In this document: positions 35,110 through 43,822 of the stretch, in pieces
How the letters are laid out: the number at the start of each line of letters is the position of its first letter
How positions within the stretch are numbered: position 1 is the stretch's first letter
DNA from: an uncultured Bacteroidota bacterium
Lineage (GTDB): Bacteria; Bacteroidota; Bacteroidia; Flavobacteriales_F; PHOS-HE28
Reading direction: 5' to 3'
NCBI GenBank assembly: GCA_902826215.1
Contig: CADEDY010000003.1
Span: 151,299-215,298, forward strand
DNA: 64,000 nucleotides
Notes under the pieces: model-generated
Database searches by the model: none
Seen by the model: the letters and a program-made list of their open reading frames with translations, nothing else
Told to the model about the DNA's origin: nothing
Made by a program: the position numbers and the translations under genes

Positions 35110-36281
35110 TCCGATCAGCCCTTGACTACGCGCGGTATTTCGCCGCCTGCCTCGGAAGTTCCGAGTTGCGCGCCGTGCTAGCGGGGCAAAAGAGACCATT
35201 GGGAGTACGAACGAATGTAGTTGCTGATGTCGCCATGCGTGCTTTAGTGGAGCATCTGCTGCGGGCACAGAGGCACGGAAACGACGCCGGAATGGGCAGC
35301 TATCACCTCGTTAACGGTTGGGGTGCCTCATATCCTGAAACAACGGGGTATGCTATACCGACACTTTTGGCGGTCGGCGAGCACCTTGCCTGGAAGGCGC
35401 CGATGGAGGCTGCTCTGCGCGCTGCCGAATGGCTATTATCTGTACAACGCCCGGATGGCGGCTGGCAAGGCGGTCGCGTGGGCGAGGAACGCCCGAGCAT
35501 CGTATTCAACACTGCGCAAGTGATCCGTGGACTGTTGGCAGCCCATGCGCACAGTAGGAATTCCGACTTCTTGGAGGCCGCAGTGCGAGCCGGGGATTGG
35601 ATCGTTTCAACGCAAGATACCGATGGGTCGTGGCGTTCTTCGAATTTTCTGGGTGTAGCACGCGTTTACGATAGCTACGTGAGCGCGCCAATGCTGCACT
35701 TGCACGAAGTCACCGGAAAGCCTATGTACCGCAACACTGCGATGAAGAACTTGGAATGGGTGCTTTCTCGGCAGCGAACGAACGGCTGGTTCATGGATGC
35801 GGACAACACGATCAAGCACAACGATAGGCCGATCACGCATACCATGGCCTACACCATCGATGGGTTACTGGAATGTCATGCACGGACCGGGGAACAGCGC
35901 TTCTTGGAGGCTGCTTTACAGCCAGCGCGTCGACTTGCAGATTTGTTCTTGGAGCGTGGTCAACTGAATGGGCGTTACGACCGGGATTGGTCCGGCTCCG
36001 AGGCGTCGATCACCACGGGATCTGCGCAAATGGCCATCGTTTGGTATCGAGCTTTCGACCGGACCCATGAGGCTCTGTTCAAGGACGCGGCAGAACGCAT
36101 GATCGCGTGGTTGGCTGCGGTGCAAGAGATCTCGACCCTCGGTCCGAAGGATATGCACGGAGCTGTGACCGGTTCATTCCCGGTCTGGGGGCGATATGAG
36201 AAGTTCGCGTGTCCCAACTGGGCGCAGAAGTACATGGCGGATGCCTTTCTTTGCTCGAAGGGCATCTTGCCCAGCCATTGA
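35106..36281 (+). CDS. alpha/alpha-toroid-like protein of unknown function in polysaccharide block
   Basis: A 391-residue soluble protein starting with GTG overlapping the wecB stop. It has repeated helical pairs with QRPDGGWQGG, QDTDGSW and QRTNGWF elements, which resemble the QW-like repeats of prenyltransferase/squalene-cyclase or N-acylglucosamine-epimerase type alpha/alpha toroids. I see no clear DxDD or other catalytic acid motif. The tight coupling to wecB and the following adenylating enzyme suggests a role on the same polymer or its precursor, for example epimerisation, lyase-type cleavage or binding. The assignment to a fold is inference. Confidence 0.65.
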   Translation: MIRSALDYARYFAACLGSSELRAVLAGQKRPLGVRTNVVADVAMRALVEHLLRAQRHGNDAGMGSYHLVNGWGASYPETTGYAIPTLLAVGEHLAWKAPMEAALRAAEWLLSVQRPDGGWQGGRVGEERPSIVFNTAQVIRGLLAAHAHSRNSDFLEAAVRAGDWIVSTQDTDGSWRSSNFLGVARVYDSYVSAPMLHLHEVTGKPMYRNTAMKNLEWVLSRQRTNGWFMDADNTIKHNDRPITHTMAYTIDGLLECHARTGEQRFLEAALQPARRLADLFLERGQLNGRYDRDWSGSEASITTGSAQMAIVWYRAFDRTHEALFKDAAERMIAWLAAVQEISTLGPKDMHGAVTGSFPVWGRYEKFACPNWAQKYMADAFLCSKGILPSH

Positions 36282-36285
36282 TCGG

Positions 36286-37773
36286 ATGCACGCCAACGAC
36301 CCCGTATTGCGCTTCCGAGGGTCCGTTGCTTCCGGACCTGCGAATACGGCGCTCGAAGTAGCCGGTCAGGTCATTTCCTACATCGAGTTGGATCGGCTTT
36401 CCGATGCCTTTGCGAATGCCGTGACAGACGCCGGACATGGAGGGAAGCGGGTTGCATTCACCGCAAGGCGAGACGGACCATGGTCGTATGCTGCATTCCT
36501 CGGTCTGCTCAAAGCAGGATGTGCAGCCGTGCCCTTGTTACCCGAGGGACCGCTTCATCGCTGGAATATGATGTTGCAAGGAGCGGACGTTCAGGTCATG
36601 CTCGCTCATCCAGACCCTGATCCTTTGGAATTGGAACTGCGCAGCGCTCGAACTGGAACAGTTTGGCTGGAACCTGCGGCAGACGGTGCGATAACAACGG
36701 GTGTCGACGTCATGGTTGGTCCAGAGGCAGAAGCGTACATCATGTTCACATCTGGAAGTACAGGGGTGCCCAAAGGCGTCGCTGTTTCACGGGGCAATTT
36801 GGCAGCCTATATCGGTAGCTTCTTGGATCGGTTCAAGGTCACGTCCTCCGATCGTTGTTCCCAACATTTCGCACTTGCCTTCGACCTGAGCATGCACGAC
36901 CTCTTCATCACCTGGTCTGCGGGTGCGTGTCTGTGCGTTCCAGCGGATAGCGGAGGATTGCGGGCTGCCTCATGGGTACGGCGAGAAGCGATCGACGTCT
37001 GGTTCTCGGTGCCCTCATTGGCTGCTGTGATGCGGCGTGGTCGAATGCTGATACCGAAAACGATGCCCTCGTTAAGGCTTGCTTTCTTCTGTGGAGAGGC
37101 GTTACCATGGGATCTGGTCGATGCATTCAGATCGGCAGCGCCCCATGCTCGGGTCGTGAACCTCTACGGACCTACGGAAGCGACAATAGCGATCACGTAT
37201 CACGAAGTGGGTGGCTCTTTTGGAATGAGAGGCACGGTGCCGATCGGGAGGCCACTGGGTTCCGATCGTGTGGTGATCTTAGATGAAGATGGCCGATCCG
37301 CTGAGGAGGGAGAGCTCTTGTTGAGCGGCCCGCAAGTCACCAAGGGCTATTTGAATGCACCGGATGCAATGGCGCGTGCATTCGTTCGTTTACCGGATGA
37401 TGATGTGTTGTGGTACCGCACAGGGGATCTCGTGAAGCAGGACGTTGATGGGGTTCTGCATTTCCAAGGGCGCGCGGACCATCAGGTGAAAGTGCTCGGT
37501 CACCGCATCGAACCGGGAGAGGTGGACGACGCGCTCCGTTCCCGATTGGAAGGCGGTAATGCCGTGACCGTTCCCATCAGCATGAGCGGGGTACTGCGGC
37601 TTATCACCTTCGTTGACGTGCCGGTCGATGTTCCGGGGCTATTGGAACATTTGCGAACCGTGCTTCCATCAGCATGGATCCCTGAACGCATCGTCGTGAT
37701 GGATGCCCTGCCGCGCACGGCAAGCGGAAAGTGGGATAGGGGACAACTCAAACAGTGGTTCGAACATGAATGA
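36286..37773 (+). CDS. AMP-forming acyl/aminoacyl adenylating enzyme (DltA-like)
   Basis: ANL-family enzyme of 495 residues that would activate an acyl or amino acid as adenylate and load it onto a carrier protein. Core motifs are present: A3 FTSGSTGVPKG near 150, A5 NLYGPTEAT, A7 WYRTGD, A8 GRADHQVKVLGHRIEPGEV, and A10 PRTASGKWDR with the catalytic Lys near the C-terminus. It lies directly upstream of, and overlaps by 8 bp, an acyl carrier protein gene, the DltA-DltC type arrangement. The substrate cannot be read from sequence. Confidence 0.9.
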   Translation: MHANDPVLRFRGSVASGPANTALEVAGQVISYIELDRLSDAFANAVTDAGHGGKRVAFTARRDGPWSYAAFLGLLKAGCAAVPLLPEGPLHRWNMMLQGADVQVMLAHPDPDPLELELRSARTGTVWLEPAADGAITTGVDVMVGPEAEAYIMFTSGSTGVPKGVAVSRGNLAAYIGSFLDRFKVTSSDRCSQHFALAFDLSMHDLFITWSAGACLCVPADSGGLRAASWVRREAIDVWFSVPSLAAVMRRGRMLIPKTMPSLRLAFFCGEALPWDLVDAFRSAAPHARVVNLYGPTEATIAITYHEVGGSFGMRGTVPIGRPLGSDRVVILDEDGRSAEEGELLLSGPQVTKGYLNAPDAMARAFVRLPDDDVLWYRTGDLVKQDVDGVLHFQGRADHQVKVLGHRIEPGEVDDALRSRLEGGNAVTVPISMSGVLRLITFVDVPVDVPGLLEHLRTVLPSAWIPERIVVMDALPRTASGKWDRGQLKQWFEHE

Positions 37774-38014
37774 CGCATCGGTCAAAGGAATGATCCAGGA
37801 GCAGTTGAAGGACCGACTGGTACGCATGGGCATGGATGAAAATGATCTGACCGCGGACCTTGATCTGGTCCGTAGCGGGTTGCTTGATTCATTGGCCTTC
37901 ATTGACCTGATCACGGCGCTGGAGCGCGCAGCGGAGCGTCAACTGGACATGGAGACCGCCTTGGATGATCCGAACACCACGACCGTTGGTGGTTTGATAC
38001 GTTTGTTCAGTTGA
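37766..38014 (+). CDS. acyl carrier protein (DltC-like)
   Basis: An 82-residue carrier protein. The phosphopantetheine attachment site is the Ser in SGLLDSLAFID (about residue 42), followed by the usual acidic helix. It overlaps the adenylating enzyme gene by 8 bp, so the two are translationally coupled and likely act together. The start at 37766 is the ATG nearest the family-length N-terminus. Confidence 0.92.
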   Translation: MNDASVKGMIQEQLKDRLVRMGMDENDLTADLDLVRSGLLDSLAFIDLITALERAAERQLDMETALDDPNTTTVGGLIRLFS

Positions 38015-38018
38015 AAGG

Positions 38019-38498
38019 ATGAGCCTCGCTGTGGTCGATATCGTGAAGGATCGCATGGATCCGCGTTTGAGCGAGGTTCAAGCCTTGTTCGAACGGATGT
38101 ACGACGAGGAGGCGTTGATGGGTTCGGAAGTGCAATTGGCTCCGACGGGTGCTGATCTATGGACCCGCGGGGCGGTGGCCGGATCGGAGCGCTTCGGTCG
38201 ACTGAGCATCGCAGTAATGAATGGTCGCGTTGTAGGATTCGCGCATGGAGCGATCCGGTTACAACCCGACTATCTGGGGACAGGGGCAGTTGGAACGATC
38301 ACCCACGTATTCGTTGCTCCGGAACACCGCAAGCAAGGTATCGCAAGACAGCTTGTAGGGAGTTTGGATGAATGGTTCGCAGGGAAGGGTGTTCAACGCA
38401 TTGAACTCACGGTCCTCGATGGCAACCCGAGCGGTCAAGCATTCTGGGAGGCTTGCGGATACCATCGCACGTTGGTCCACATGAGCAAGAAGCCATGA
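38019..38498 (+). CDS. GNAT family acetyltransferase
   Basis: A 159-residue N-acyltransferase. The acetyl-CoA-binding motif A is seen as VFVAPEHRKQGIARQLVGSL (near residues 102-121), followed by ELTVLDGNPSGQAFWEACGY of motif B. It follows the carrier protein by 4 bp and overlaps the AAC(3)-like gene by 4 bp. In this context it could move an acyl group from CoA or the carrier protein to an amino sugar or to the activated amino acid. Confidence 0.87.
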   Translation: MSLAVVDIVKDRMDPRLSEVQALFERMYDEEALMGSEVQLAPTGADLWTRGAVAGSERFGRLSIAVMNGRVVGFAHGAIRLQPDYLGTGAVGTITHVFVAPEHRKQGIARQLVGSLDEWFAGKGVQRIELTVLDGNPSGQAFWEACGYHRTLVHMSKKP

Positions 38499-39343
38499 AC
38501 AACATAGCGAGTTGGCCAGCTCGTATCGGTGTCAAGCCCGGTGATGTGGTTCTTTTGATGGCTGATCTGAAGCGGATGGCATGGACTGCAGCGAGGGCTA
38601 GTGCGCGCTTCCATCCAGAAGTTCTGCTCGCTGCTTTCGTTGATGCGGTGGGACCGGAAGGCACTTTGCTCATTCCTACATATACTTTCCATCTCCAGAA
38701 CGGGGATGCATTTGACGTTCGACGGACGATGGGGACGAGCGGGGCATTGGGCAATGCAGCCTTAGGACTTCCGGCTTTCCATCGCACGCCACATCCGCTC
38801 CATTCCTTCGCTGTTGCTGGACGTGATGCTGTCCGTTTGGCGACATCCAAGGAGTTGGACAGTTTCGGACCTGGATCGCCGTTCGCGTACCTGCACCAGA
38901 ACAAGGGGGTGCTCGTGACGTTGGATCAATCGGTCAATGACACGTTCACGCATGGGCATTTCGTGGAACAAGGAGAGCGTGTATCGTATCGGAAGCAGCG
39001 TTGGCTGGAGATCCAATACACGGATGTATCAGGGCATTCAGAACTGCGGCGCTATTCGATATTCGCCAAGAGCGCAGGTCATCACATGGATTTCTCCCCG
39101 CTTGATGCGGAGTTGACCAGAGCGGGTGTGCTTGAAAGAGGCGAGGTGGATGGCTCGAATTGGATCCGTATCGATCTGCGCGCAGCCTATCCGGTGGTAG
39201 CTGCGAACCTGGAACGAGGAGGTGCGCAAGGCGTTCATCAATTCCGGTGGTCCTGGTGGCTCCGTGATCAGGTGAAGAGTGCAGTGGGTCTTTTTCGGAA
39301 GCTGAACAAAAATCATGTGTCCGATGCTGTTGGTAAGGCTTGA
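38495..39343 (+). CDS. AAC(3) family N-acetyltransferase
   Basis: A 282-residue member of the aminoglycoside 3-N-acetyltransferase family. Visible motifs are GTLLIPTYTF, the conserved TPHPLHSFAVAG, and GPGSPFAYLHQNKGVLVTLD. Homologues in polysaccharide clusters acylate amino sugars and do not give drug resistance; I infer the same here. The ATG at 38495 overlaps the GNAT stop (ATGA). Its 3' end overlaps the deacetylase-like gene by 29 bp. Confidence 0.88.
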   Translation: MNNIASWPARIGVKPGDVVLLMADLKRMAWTAARASARFHPEVLLAAFVDAVGPEGTLLIPTYTFHLQNGDAFDVRRTMGTSGALGNAALGLPAFHRTPHPLHSFAVAGRDAVRLATSKELDSFGPGSPFAYLHQNKGVLVTLDQSVNDTFTHGHFVEQGERVSYRKQRWLEIQYTDVSGHSELRRYSIFAKSAGHHMDFSPLDAELTRAGVLERGEVDGSNWIRIDLRAAYPVVAANLERGGAQGVHQFRWSWWLRDQVKSAVGLFRKLNKNHVSDAVGKA

Positions 39344-40607
39344 AACGCCGTCTCCGCGCGGGCAGTACATCATCCGGCACGTGCTGGAGATAGCCGGAAT
39401 TCCGGTTCGATTCGTACAGGGCGATGAGGAATTCCGGAGCGCGACAGGTCCGAAGTTGAACTATGGGCCCACCCCGATCGAAGGTGCGTATCATGTTCCG
39501 TCTTCCGGTGCTTTGGAGGAGTTGCCGATCCGTGATCCTGCAGTGGGAGAATGCTCCTCTATGCGCGTGCTCTATCCGATAGGTGATCGCTTCGACATCT
39601 TCAGAGCATCCTTCTACTTCCTAAGCTTGGTCGATGAGGTCCGATGCACATCAAAGGATGCGCACGGTCGAAATGACCAAGCTTCATTGTTCGCTGTGCG
39701 CAAAGGATTTTCTGAAGAACCTTGGATCGACCGATGGGCCCTGGATCTCGGAAGAACCTTGGAGAAGCGCTGGCCAGGCATCTCTTCCAAGCAACGGCGC
39801 TATTCACACGTGGCCACAATGGATATGGACAGCCTGCTTCGGTACGCAGGTCGTCCACTGTCCCGTGCGATCGGGGCAAGTGTTAAGGAGGTACTGGGTG
39901 GTTCGTTCGGGTCATTTGCAGAGCGCTGGCAAGTTCGGTCGGGTGGGAAGCCGGATCCGTTCATCCGCGCTGTCGGGCGCATGATCGCGCAACGTGATCA
40001 TGTTGATCGCATCGTGCTGTTCTATCTCATGCGCGGAAATGGTGCATTCGATCATGCAGCCGGAATGGGCCATTCCAGTTATCGGGATGTCCTTCATCGG
40101 GCTGCGCAGTCACTTGAGATCGGATTGCATCCATCGTACGGTTCGAGTTTGGACGAAAGTCTGATCTTCGATGAGCGCTCCCGGCTCGAGGATTTGATCC
40201 AACGACCGATCCGCTTCTCTCGTCAACACTTTCTGCGTTGGAAGCTACCTGAGACGCTCCGGTCGCTTGTTGATCAAGGCTTCGTTGAAGATCACACCTT
40301 GGGCTACAGTGATCGGGTCGGCTTCCGGGCTTCGACCTGTACACCCTTCAACTGGTACGATCTGGAACGCGAGGAAGAGACCAACTTGGAACTGGTTCCA
40401 TTCGCTGCCATGGATAGCGCAGTGATCGAGCAGATGGGAATGGAACCGAATGATCTCGTCCACGCCATGAGCAAGGTCAGCGATGCGGTTCGATCGGTGA
40501 GTGGAACATTCGTGAGTGTTTGGCACGATCGATACCTGAGCGGACATCGTGAGTTCGCGCCATGGCCGGTGGTGTTCGATGAAGTGGTCCAACACGCGAG
40601 GCCATGA
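39315..40607 (+). CDS. polysaccharide deacetylase-like protein
   Basis: A 430-residue protein of the kind annotated in Bacteroidota as polysaccharide deacetylase family with an extra N-terminal domain (DUF7033-like). The C-terminal part has EIGLHPSYGS, QHFLRWKLPETL, GFRASTCTPFNWYDL and VWHDRYLSG, which correspond to NodB-type motifs around the metal and catalytic residues, although the classical TFDD motif is not visible. It may remove N-acetyl groups so that the block 3 acyltransferases can attach another group. The start ATG 39315 could also be 39324. Confidence 0.75.
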   Translation: MCPMLLVRLETPSPRGQYIIRHVLEIAGIPVRFVQGDEEFRSATGPKLNYGPTPIEGAYHVPSSGALEELPIRDPAVGECSSMRVLYPIGDRFDIFRASFYFLSLVDEVRCTSKDAHGRNDQASLFAVRKGFSEEPWIDRWALDLGRTLEKRWPGISSKQRRYSHVATMDMDSLLRYAGRPLSRAIGASVKEVLGGSFGSFAERWQVRSGGKPDPFIRAVGRMIAQRDHVDRIVLFYLMRGNGAFDHAAGMGHSSYRDVLHRAAQSLEIGLHPSYGSSLDESLIFDERSRLEDLIQRPIRFSRQHFLRWKLPETLRSLVDQGFVEDHTLGYSDRVGFRASTCTPFNWYDLEREEETNLELVPFAAMDSAVIEQMGMEPNDLVHAMSKVSDAVRSVSGTFVSVWHDRYLSGHREFAPWPVVFDEVVQHARP

Positions 40608-41512
40608 TCCGCCATCTCGCCCACAAGGATATCGACAAGCACCGTTGGGATTCGCTGTTGCTGAAATGTCCGGATCGTTTATGGTACGCCCAGAGCTGGG
40701 TGCTCGATCGTTGTTGCCCGGAATGGGAGGCCTTGGTCAGTGACGACGGTTCCATCATGCCGTTGATCTGGCGCAGGAAATTCGGTATCGATTACCTGTA
40801 TCAGCCGTATGCGATACAACAGCAAGGGGTGTTCACACCGCGAACGGAGGGTCGACCGGACGCTGCATTTCTTGCGGCTGTTCCGCAGCGTTTCTGTTAT
40901 TGGGACATTCATTTGAACGAGCGCATGCAGGTCTCCGCTGGACAGGACGAGCGCATCAAGGAGAACACCGAACAGGTGCTGTCGCTTGTACCGGATGCGA
41001 CCACCTTGCGCACCGGCTATTCGCAAGGGCATCGTCGCAATCTGCGGAAGTGTGGTGATGATCCGCCGGTGATCGTTCGGGACGTGACCGTTCAAGAGTT
41101 CATCGCACTGTTCGCCCGTACCACGGGGAGGCGGTTCAACAACGTACCTGCGGATGGCCTGTTACTGTTGGAACTTCTCGTGCTTTCAGCGATCGAGCGA
41201 CAGCAGTGCACCCTGCTCGGTGTTCGCGTGGACAATGCTTTGGTAGCAGCCGCTTGCTTCATGGAGTGGGAGGGCCGTTCCATCCTGCTCAAATCCGCGA
41301 ACGATGAGGCGGGTTCTGAACGACAGGCCATGTTCCATTTGATCGACCGGTACATCGCAGAACATGCGGGGTCCGGAATTCTGCTGGACTTCGCTGGATC
41401 GAACACGAAGTCGGTGGCGCGTTTCAATGCGGGCTTCGGTGCCACGAGCACGGTATATTTACACCTGGTCAGGAACCGACTTCCGGCCCCACTTCGGTGG
41501 TTCAAGCGATGA
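40604..41512 (+). CDS. FemAB/GNAT-like acyltransferase
   Basis: A 302-residue protein with a double-GNAT-like layout. The C-terminal half has LLGVRVDNALVAAACFMEW and ILLDFAGSNTKSVARFNAGFGA, which resembles the FemAB-like family in Bacteroidota polysaccharide clusters. FemAB proteins add amino acids from tRNA or carriers to amino groups, so this is a good candidate for the final transfer step in block 3. It overlaps the deacetylase-like gene by 4 bp and ends 7 bp before upp. Confidence 0.72.
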   Translation: MIRHLAHKDIDKHRWDSLLLKCPDRLWYAQSWVLDRCCPEWEALVSDDGSIMPLIWRRKFGIDYLYQPYAIQQQGVFTPRTEGRPDAAFLAAVPQRFCYWDIHLNERMQVSAGQDERIKENTEQVLSLVPDATTLRTGYSQGHRRNLRKCGDDPPVIVRDVTVQEFIALFARTTGRRFNNVPADGLLLLELLVLSAIERQQCTLLGVRVDNALVAAACFMEWEGRSILLKSANDEAGSERQAMFHLIDRYIAEHAGSGILLDFAGSNTKSVARFNAGFGATSTVYLHLVRNRLPAPLRWFKR

Positions 41513-41519
41513 GGAAACC

Positions 41520-42170
41520 ATGGTGATGGAACTGGTGAAACAGCGGAGCGTGGTGAGCCACTTCATTGCAGAGTTGCGCAATGTGGACGTGCAGAAGGAC
41601 CCTATGAGGTTCCGGCGGAACTTGGAACGCATCGGTGAGGTGATGGCCTTGGAGCTAAGCCGGACCTTGGAATACAAGGAGGTCGAAGTCACCACACCAT
41701 TGGGAGTGGCCGTAACGGATCAGATGGTGGAACAGCCGGTGCTTGCGACCATCCTGCGTGCAGGGTTGCCGCTTCATCAAGGCATGTTGAATTATTTCGA
41801 TCGTGCCGACAGCGCATTCGTGAGCGCCTATCGGAAGCATCGCAAGGGAGAGGATGCATTCGATATCGAGGTGGAATATCTCTCGAGTCCTTCGTTGGAG
41901 GATCGCGTGGTGGTGCTGTGCGATCCCATGTTGGCCACGGGAAGGAGCATGGTGCTGGTGTACAAGGCCCTTCTTCGTTTGGGAAAGCCGAAGGCGATCC
42001 ACGTTGCAGCGGCCATTGCTAGTGCGGAAGGCTTGGAATACGCCAAGTTGCACTTGCCCGCCGGCACTCGGTTCTGGATCGGTGTGGTGGACGATGAGAT
42101 GACCGCCCAAGCGTATATCGTACCCGGATTGGGTGATGCTGGCGATCTGGCCTACGGGGCTAAAATGTGA
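41520..42170 (+). CDS. upp: uracil phosphoribosyltransferase
   Basis: Converts uracil and PRPP to UMP in pyrimidine salvage. The 216-residue protein has the PRPP-binding loop VVLCDPMLATGRSM and the C-terminal YIVPGLGDAGDLAYG uracil-binding motif. I use the ATG at 41520 (MVMELV), with M3 as an alternative. A longer frame extends into the preceding gene and is not supported. It is followed after 3 bp by a membrane protein gene. Confidence 0.96.
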   Translation: MVMELVKQRSVVSHFIAELRNVDVQKDPMRFRRNLERIGEVMALELSRTLEYKEVEVTTPLGVAVTDQMVEQPVLATILRAGLPLHQGMLNYFDRADSAFVSAYRKHRKGEDAFDIEVEYLSSPSLEDRVVVLCDPMLATGRSMVLVYKALLRLGKPKAIHVAAAIASAEGLEYAKLHLPAGTRFWIGVVDDEMTAQAYIVPGLGDAGDLAYGAKM

Positions 42171-42173
42171 TCA

Positions 42174-42632
42174 ATGCAGGACATGCTGGGGATACTCACG
42201 GTCGTTGCCACGGCGATGGTGAAATTCATGTTCACCGGCTTGGTGTCCTATGGTCTTGGACATTCCTTTTGGCAGACCGTGCTGTACATGGCCATTGGGG
42301 GTTGCTTAGGGATGACCCTGTTCTACTTCGCCGGTGCACGCGTTCTGGAGTGGTTCCGTGTGCGGTACATCAAGCGATCAGCGGAGCGAAAAGCACAAGG
42401 CTTACCCCGGAAGAAGATCTTCACCCGTACCAACCGTTCCATCGTGAAATTGAAAGGCCGTTATGGCTTGTTCGGTCTAGCGGCACTTGCTCCGCCTACG
42501 TTGTCCATACCCATCACCGCCGTGATCGCTGCGAAGTACTTCCGACATGACCAGCGCACCCTTCCAACGCTGTTGGTATCCGTTCTGGCATGGTCATTCG
42601 TGCTCAGTGTGATGTGGAGTTTCGTGCGATGA
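42174..42632 (+). CDS. small integral membrane protein of unknown function
   Basis: A 152-residue protein with four or so hydrophobic segments (about 5-25, 33-55, 95-115, 130-150) and a basic cytoplasmic loop (KRSAERKAQGLPRKK). I see some resemblance to small DedA- or exporter-like proteins but cannot assign a family. It is placed between upp and a YjjG-like nucleotidase, overlapping the latter by 4 bp, so it is probably co-expressed with pyrimidine salvage genes. Confidence 0.65.
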   Translation: MQDMLGILTVVATAMVKFMFTGLVSYGLGHSFWQTVLYMAIGGCLGMTLFYFAGARVLEWFRVRYIKRSAERKAQGLPRKKIFTRTNRSIVKLKGRYGLFGLAALAPPTLSIPITAVIAAKYFRHDQRTLPTLLVSVLAWSFVLSVMWSFVR

Positions 42633-43324
42633 AACGGTACGAGCACCTCTTCTTCGACCTCGATCACACCCTGTGGGACTTCGAAACGAACTCGCGGCAG
42701 ACGTTGCGCGACCTGTTCCATGCTGAAGGACTGGCGGACCGTGGAGTGCCGGATGCAGAGGAGTTCATCGACGCGTACGAAGAGATCAACCATGGACTTT
42801 GGCAGCGGTACGAGAGCGGTCATTTGCACAAGGATGTGCTTCGTGTGCTCCGGTTCCGCAACACGCTGTTACGCTTCGGCCTGAAGGATGAGAAGCTGGC
42901 CGTTCGACTGGGGCACGACTACATCGCCCAATGTCCGCTTCGATCGGCCCTGATGCCGGGCGCGATGGAACTCTTGAACGATCTGGGTTCAACGTATCGG
43001 ATGCACATCATCACCAACGGGTTCGAGGAAGTGCAACATGTGAAACTCGCGAGCAGTGGGCTGACGGCCCATTTCGATCTCGTCCTCACCAGTGAAATGG
43101 CGGGTGCCAAGAAACCGGATCCACGCATTTTCGAAGCCGCGCTGAAACGAACGAAGGCCTCTGCAACGGGGAGCTTGATGATCGGTGACAGCCAACCGGC
43201 CGATATCCAAGGAGCGCGTTCCGCAGGTTGGGACCAAGCCCATTTTGCTCCACATGGAAATGCAGACCCCGATGCGACCTATGCGCTGAAGCACTTGAAC
43301 GATCTCCGCGCGATCCTACTCTGA
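42629..43324 (+). CDS. yjjG: YjjG family noncanonical pyrimidine nucleotidase (HAD)
   Basis: HAD-superfamily phosphatase of 231 residues. It has the nucleophile motif FFDLDHTLWDFE (Asp10, Asp12), motif II in ITNGFEE, motif III Lys in KKPDPRIFE and motif IV GDSQPADIQGA. The YjjG subgroup dephosphorylates noncanonical pyrimidine nucleotides, which fits its place next to upp. The ATG at 42629 overlaps the preceding stop. It converges with the minus-strand gene, overlapping tail to tail by 9 bp. Confidence 0.9.
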   Translation: MKRYEHLFFDLDHTLWDFETNSRQTLRDLFHAEGLADRGVPDAEEFIDAYEEINHGLWQRYESGHLHKDVLRVLRFRNTLLRFGLKDEKLAVRLGHDYIAQCPLRSALMPGAMELLNDLGSTYRMHIITNGFEEVQHVKLASSGLTAHFDLVLTSEMAGAKKPDPRIFEAALKRTKASATGSLMIGDSQPADIQGARSAGWDQAHFAPHGNADPDATYALKHLNDLRAILL

Positions 43325-43819
43325 CGCAGTGTCGTCCGGATAGAACACATACTCCATCAGTTGTCGGGTACCCGTGATGTGGCTGTGCCGAATGAACCGG
43401 ACCATGGAACTGCTGACCAGTGCACCCCGGTACTCGATCTCTCCTTTTTCCGGACGGGTGATGAATACCAAGCTATCGCCCACTACCGAAACAGGAACGT
43501 TGTGCAGGCCTAGAGCCGGGTTCCCTTGGGTCTCGCGCACGAGGTATTTCGGCAGATCCTTCTCCACATCCTTGGTGCCATTCACGGAAACCACACGGCC
43601 TTCCGGAAAGAAACGGATCAAGTAGAGGAGATCGCCGATCTGGTTACGGTAATACCCATCGAACCGGAGACCGGAGTCCTCAAGCGGTCCTTTCGTATCA
43701 GCTGTTCGATCGCCATTCGCTGAACCACTGCTGCGCGGATGCATGAAACGATCCGCGATCAAGGCGATCGAGAGCACCGCGATGAGGCCGACGAGGATGT
43801 ACTTGATGGTATTGTTCAT
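43316..43819 (-). CDS. hypothetical single-pass membrane protein
   Basis: A 167-residue protein of unknown function. It has one N-terminal hydrophobic helix (about 6-25) that may be an anchor or uncleaved signal, a short Ser/Asp-rich linker, and a beta-rich extracytoplasmic domain of about 115 residues. It is the last gene of the rsfS-ftsH-cdsA-psd run, 3 bp after psd. Confidence 0.65.
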   Translation of the reverse strand: MNNTIKYILVGLIAVLSIALIADRFMHPRSSGSANGDRTADTKGPLEDSGLRFDGYYRNQIGDLLYLIRFFPEGRVVSVNGTKDVEKDLPKYLVRETQGNPALGLHNVPVSVVGDSLVFITRPEKGEIEYRGALVSSSMVRFIRHSHITGTRQLMEYVFYPDDTASE

Positions 43820-43822
43820 GGA

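Noticed and set aside
38495..39343. Aminoglycoside resistance gene
   Set aside because: It is AAC(3)-like by family but embedded in an overlapping polysaccharide operon; homologues in such places act on sugars.
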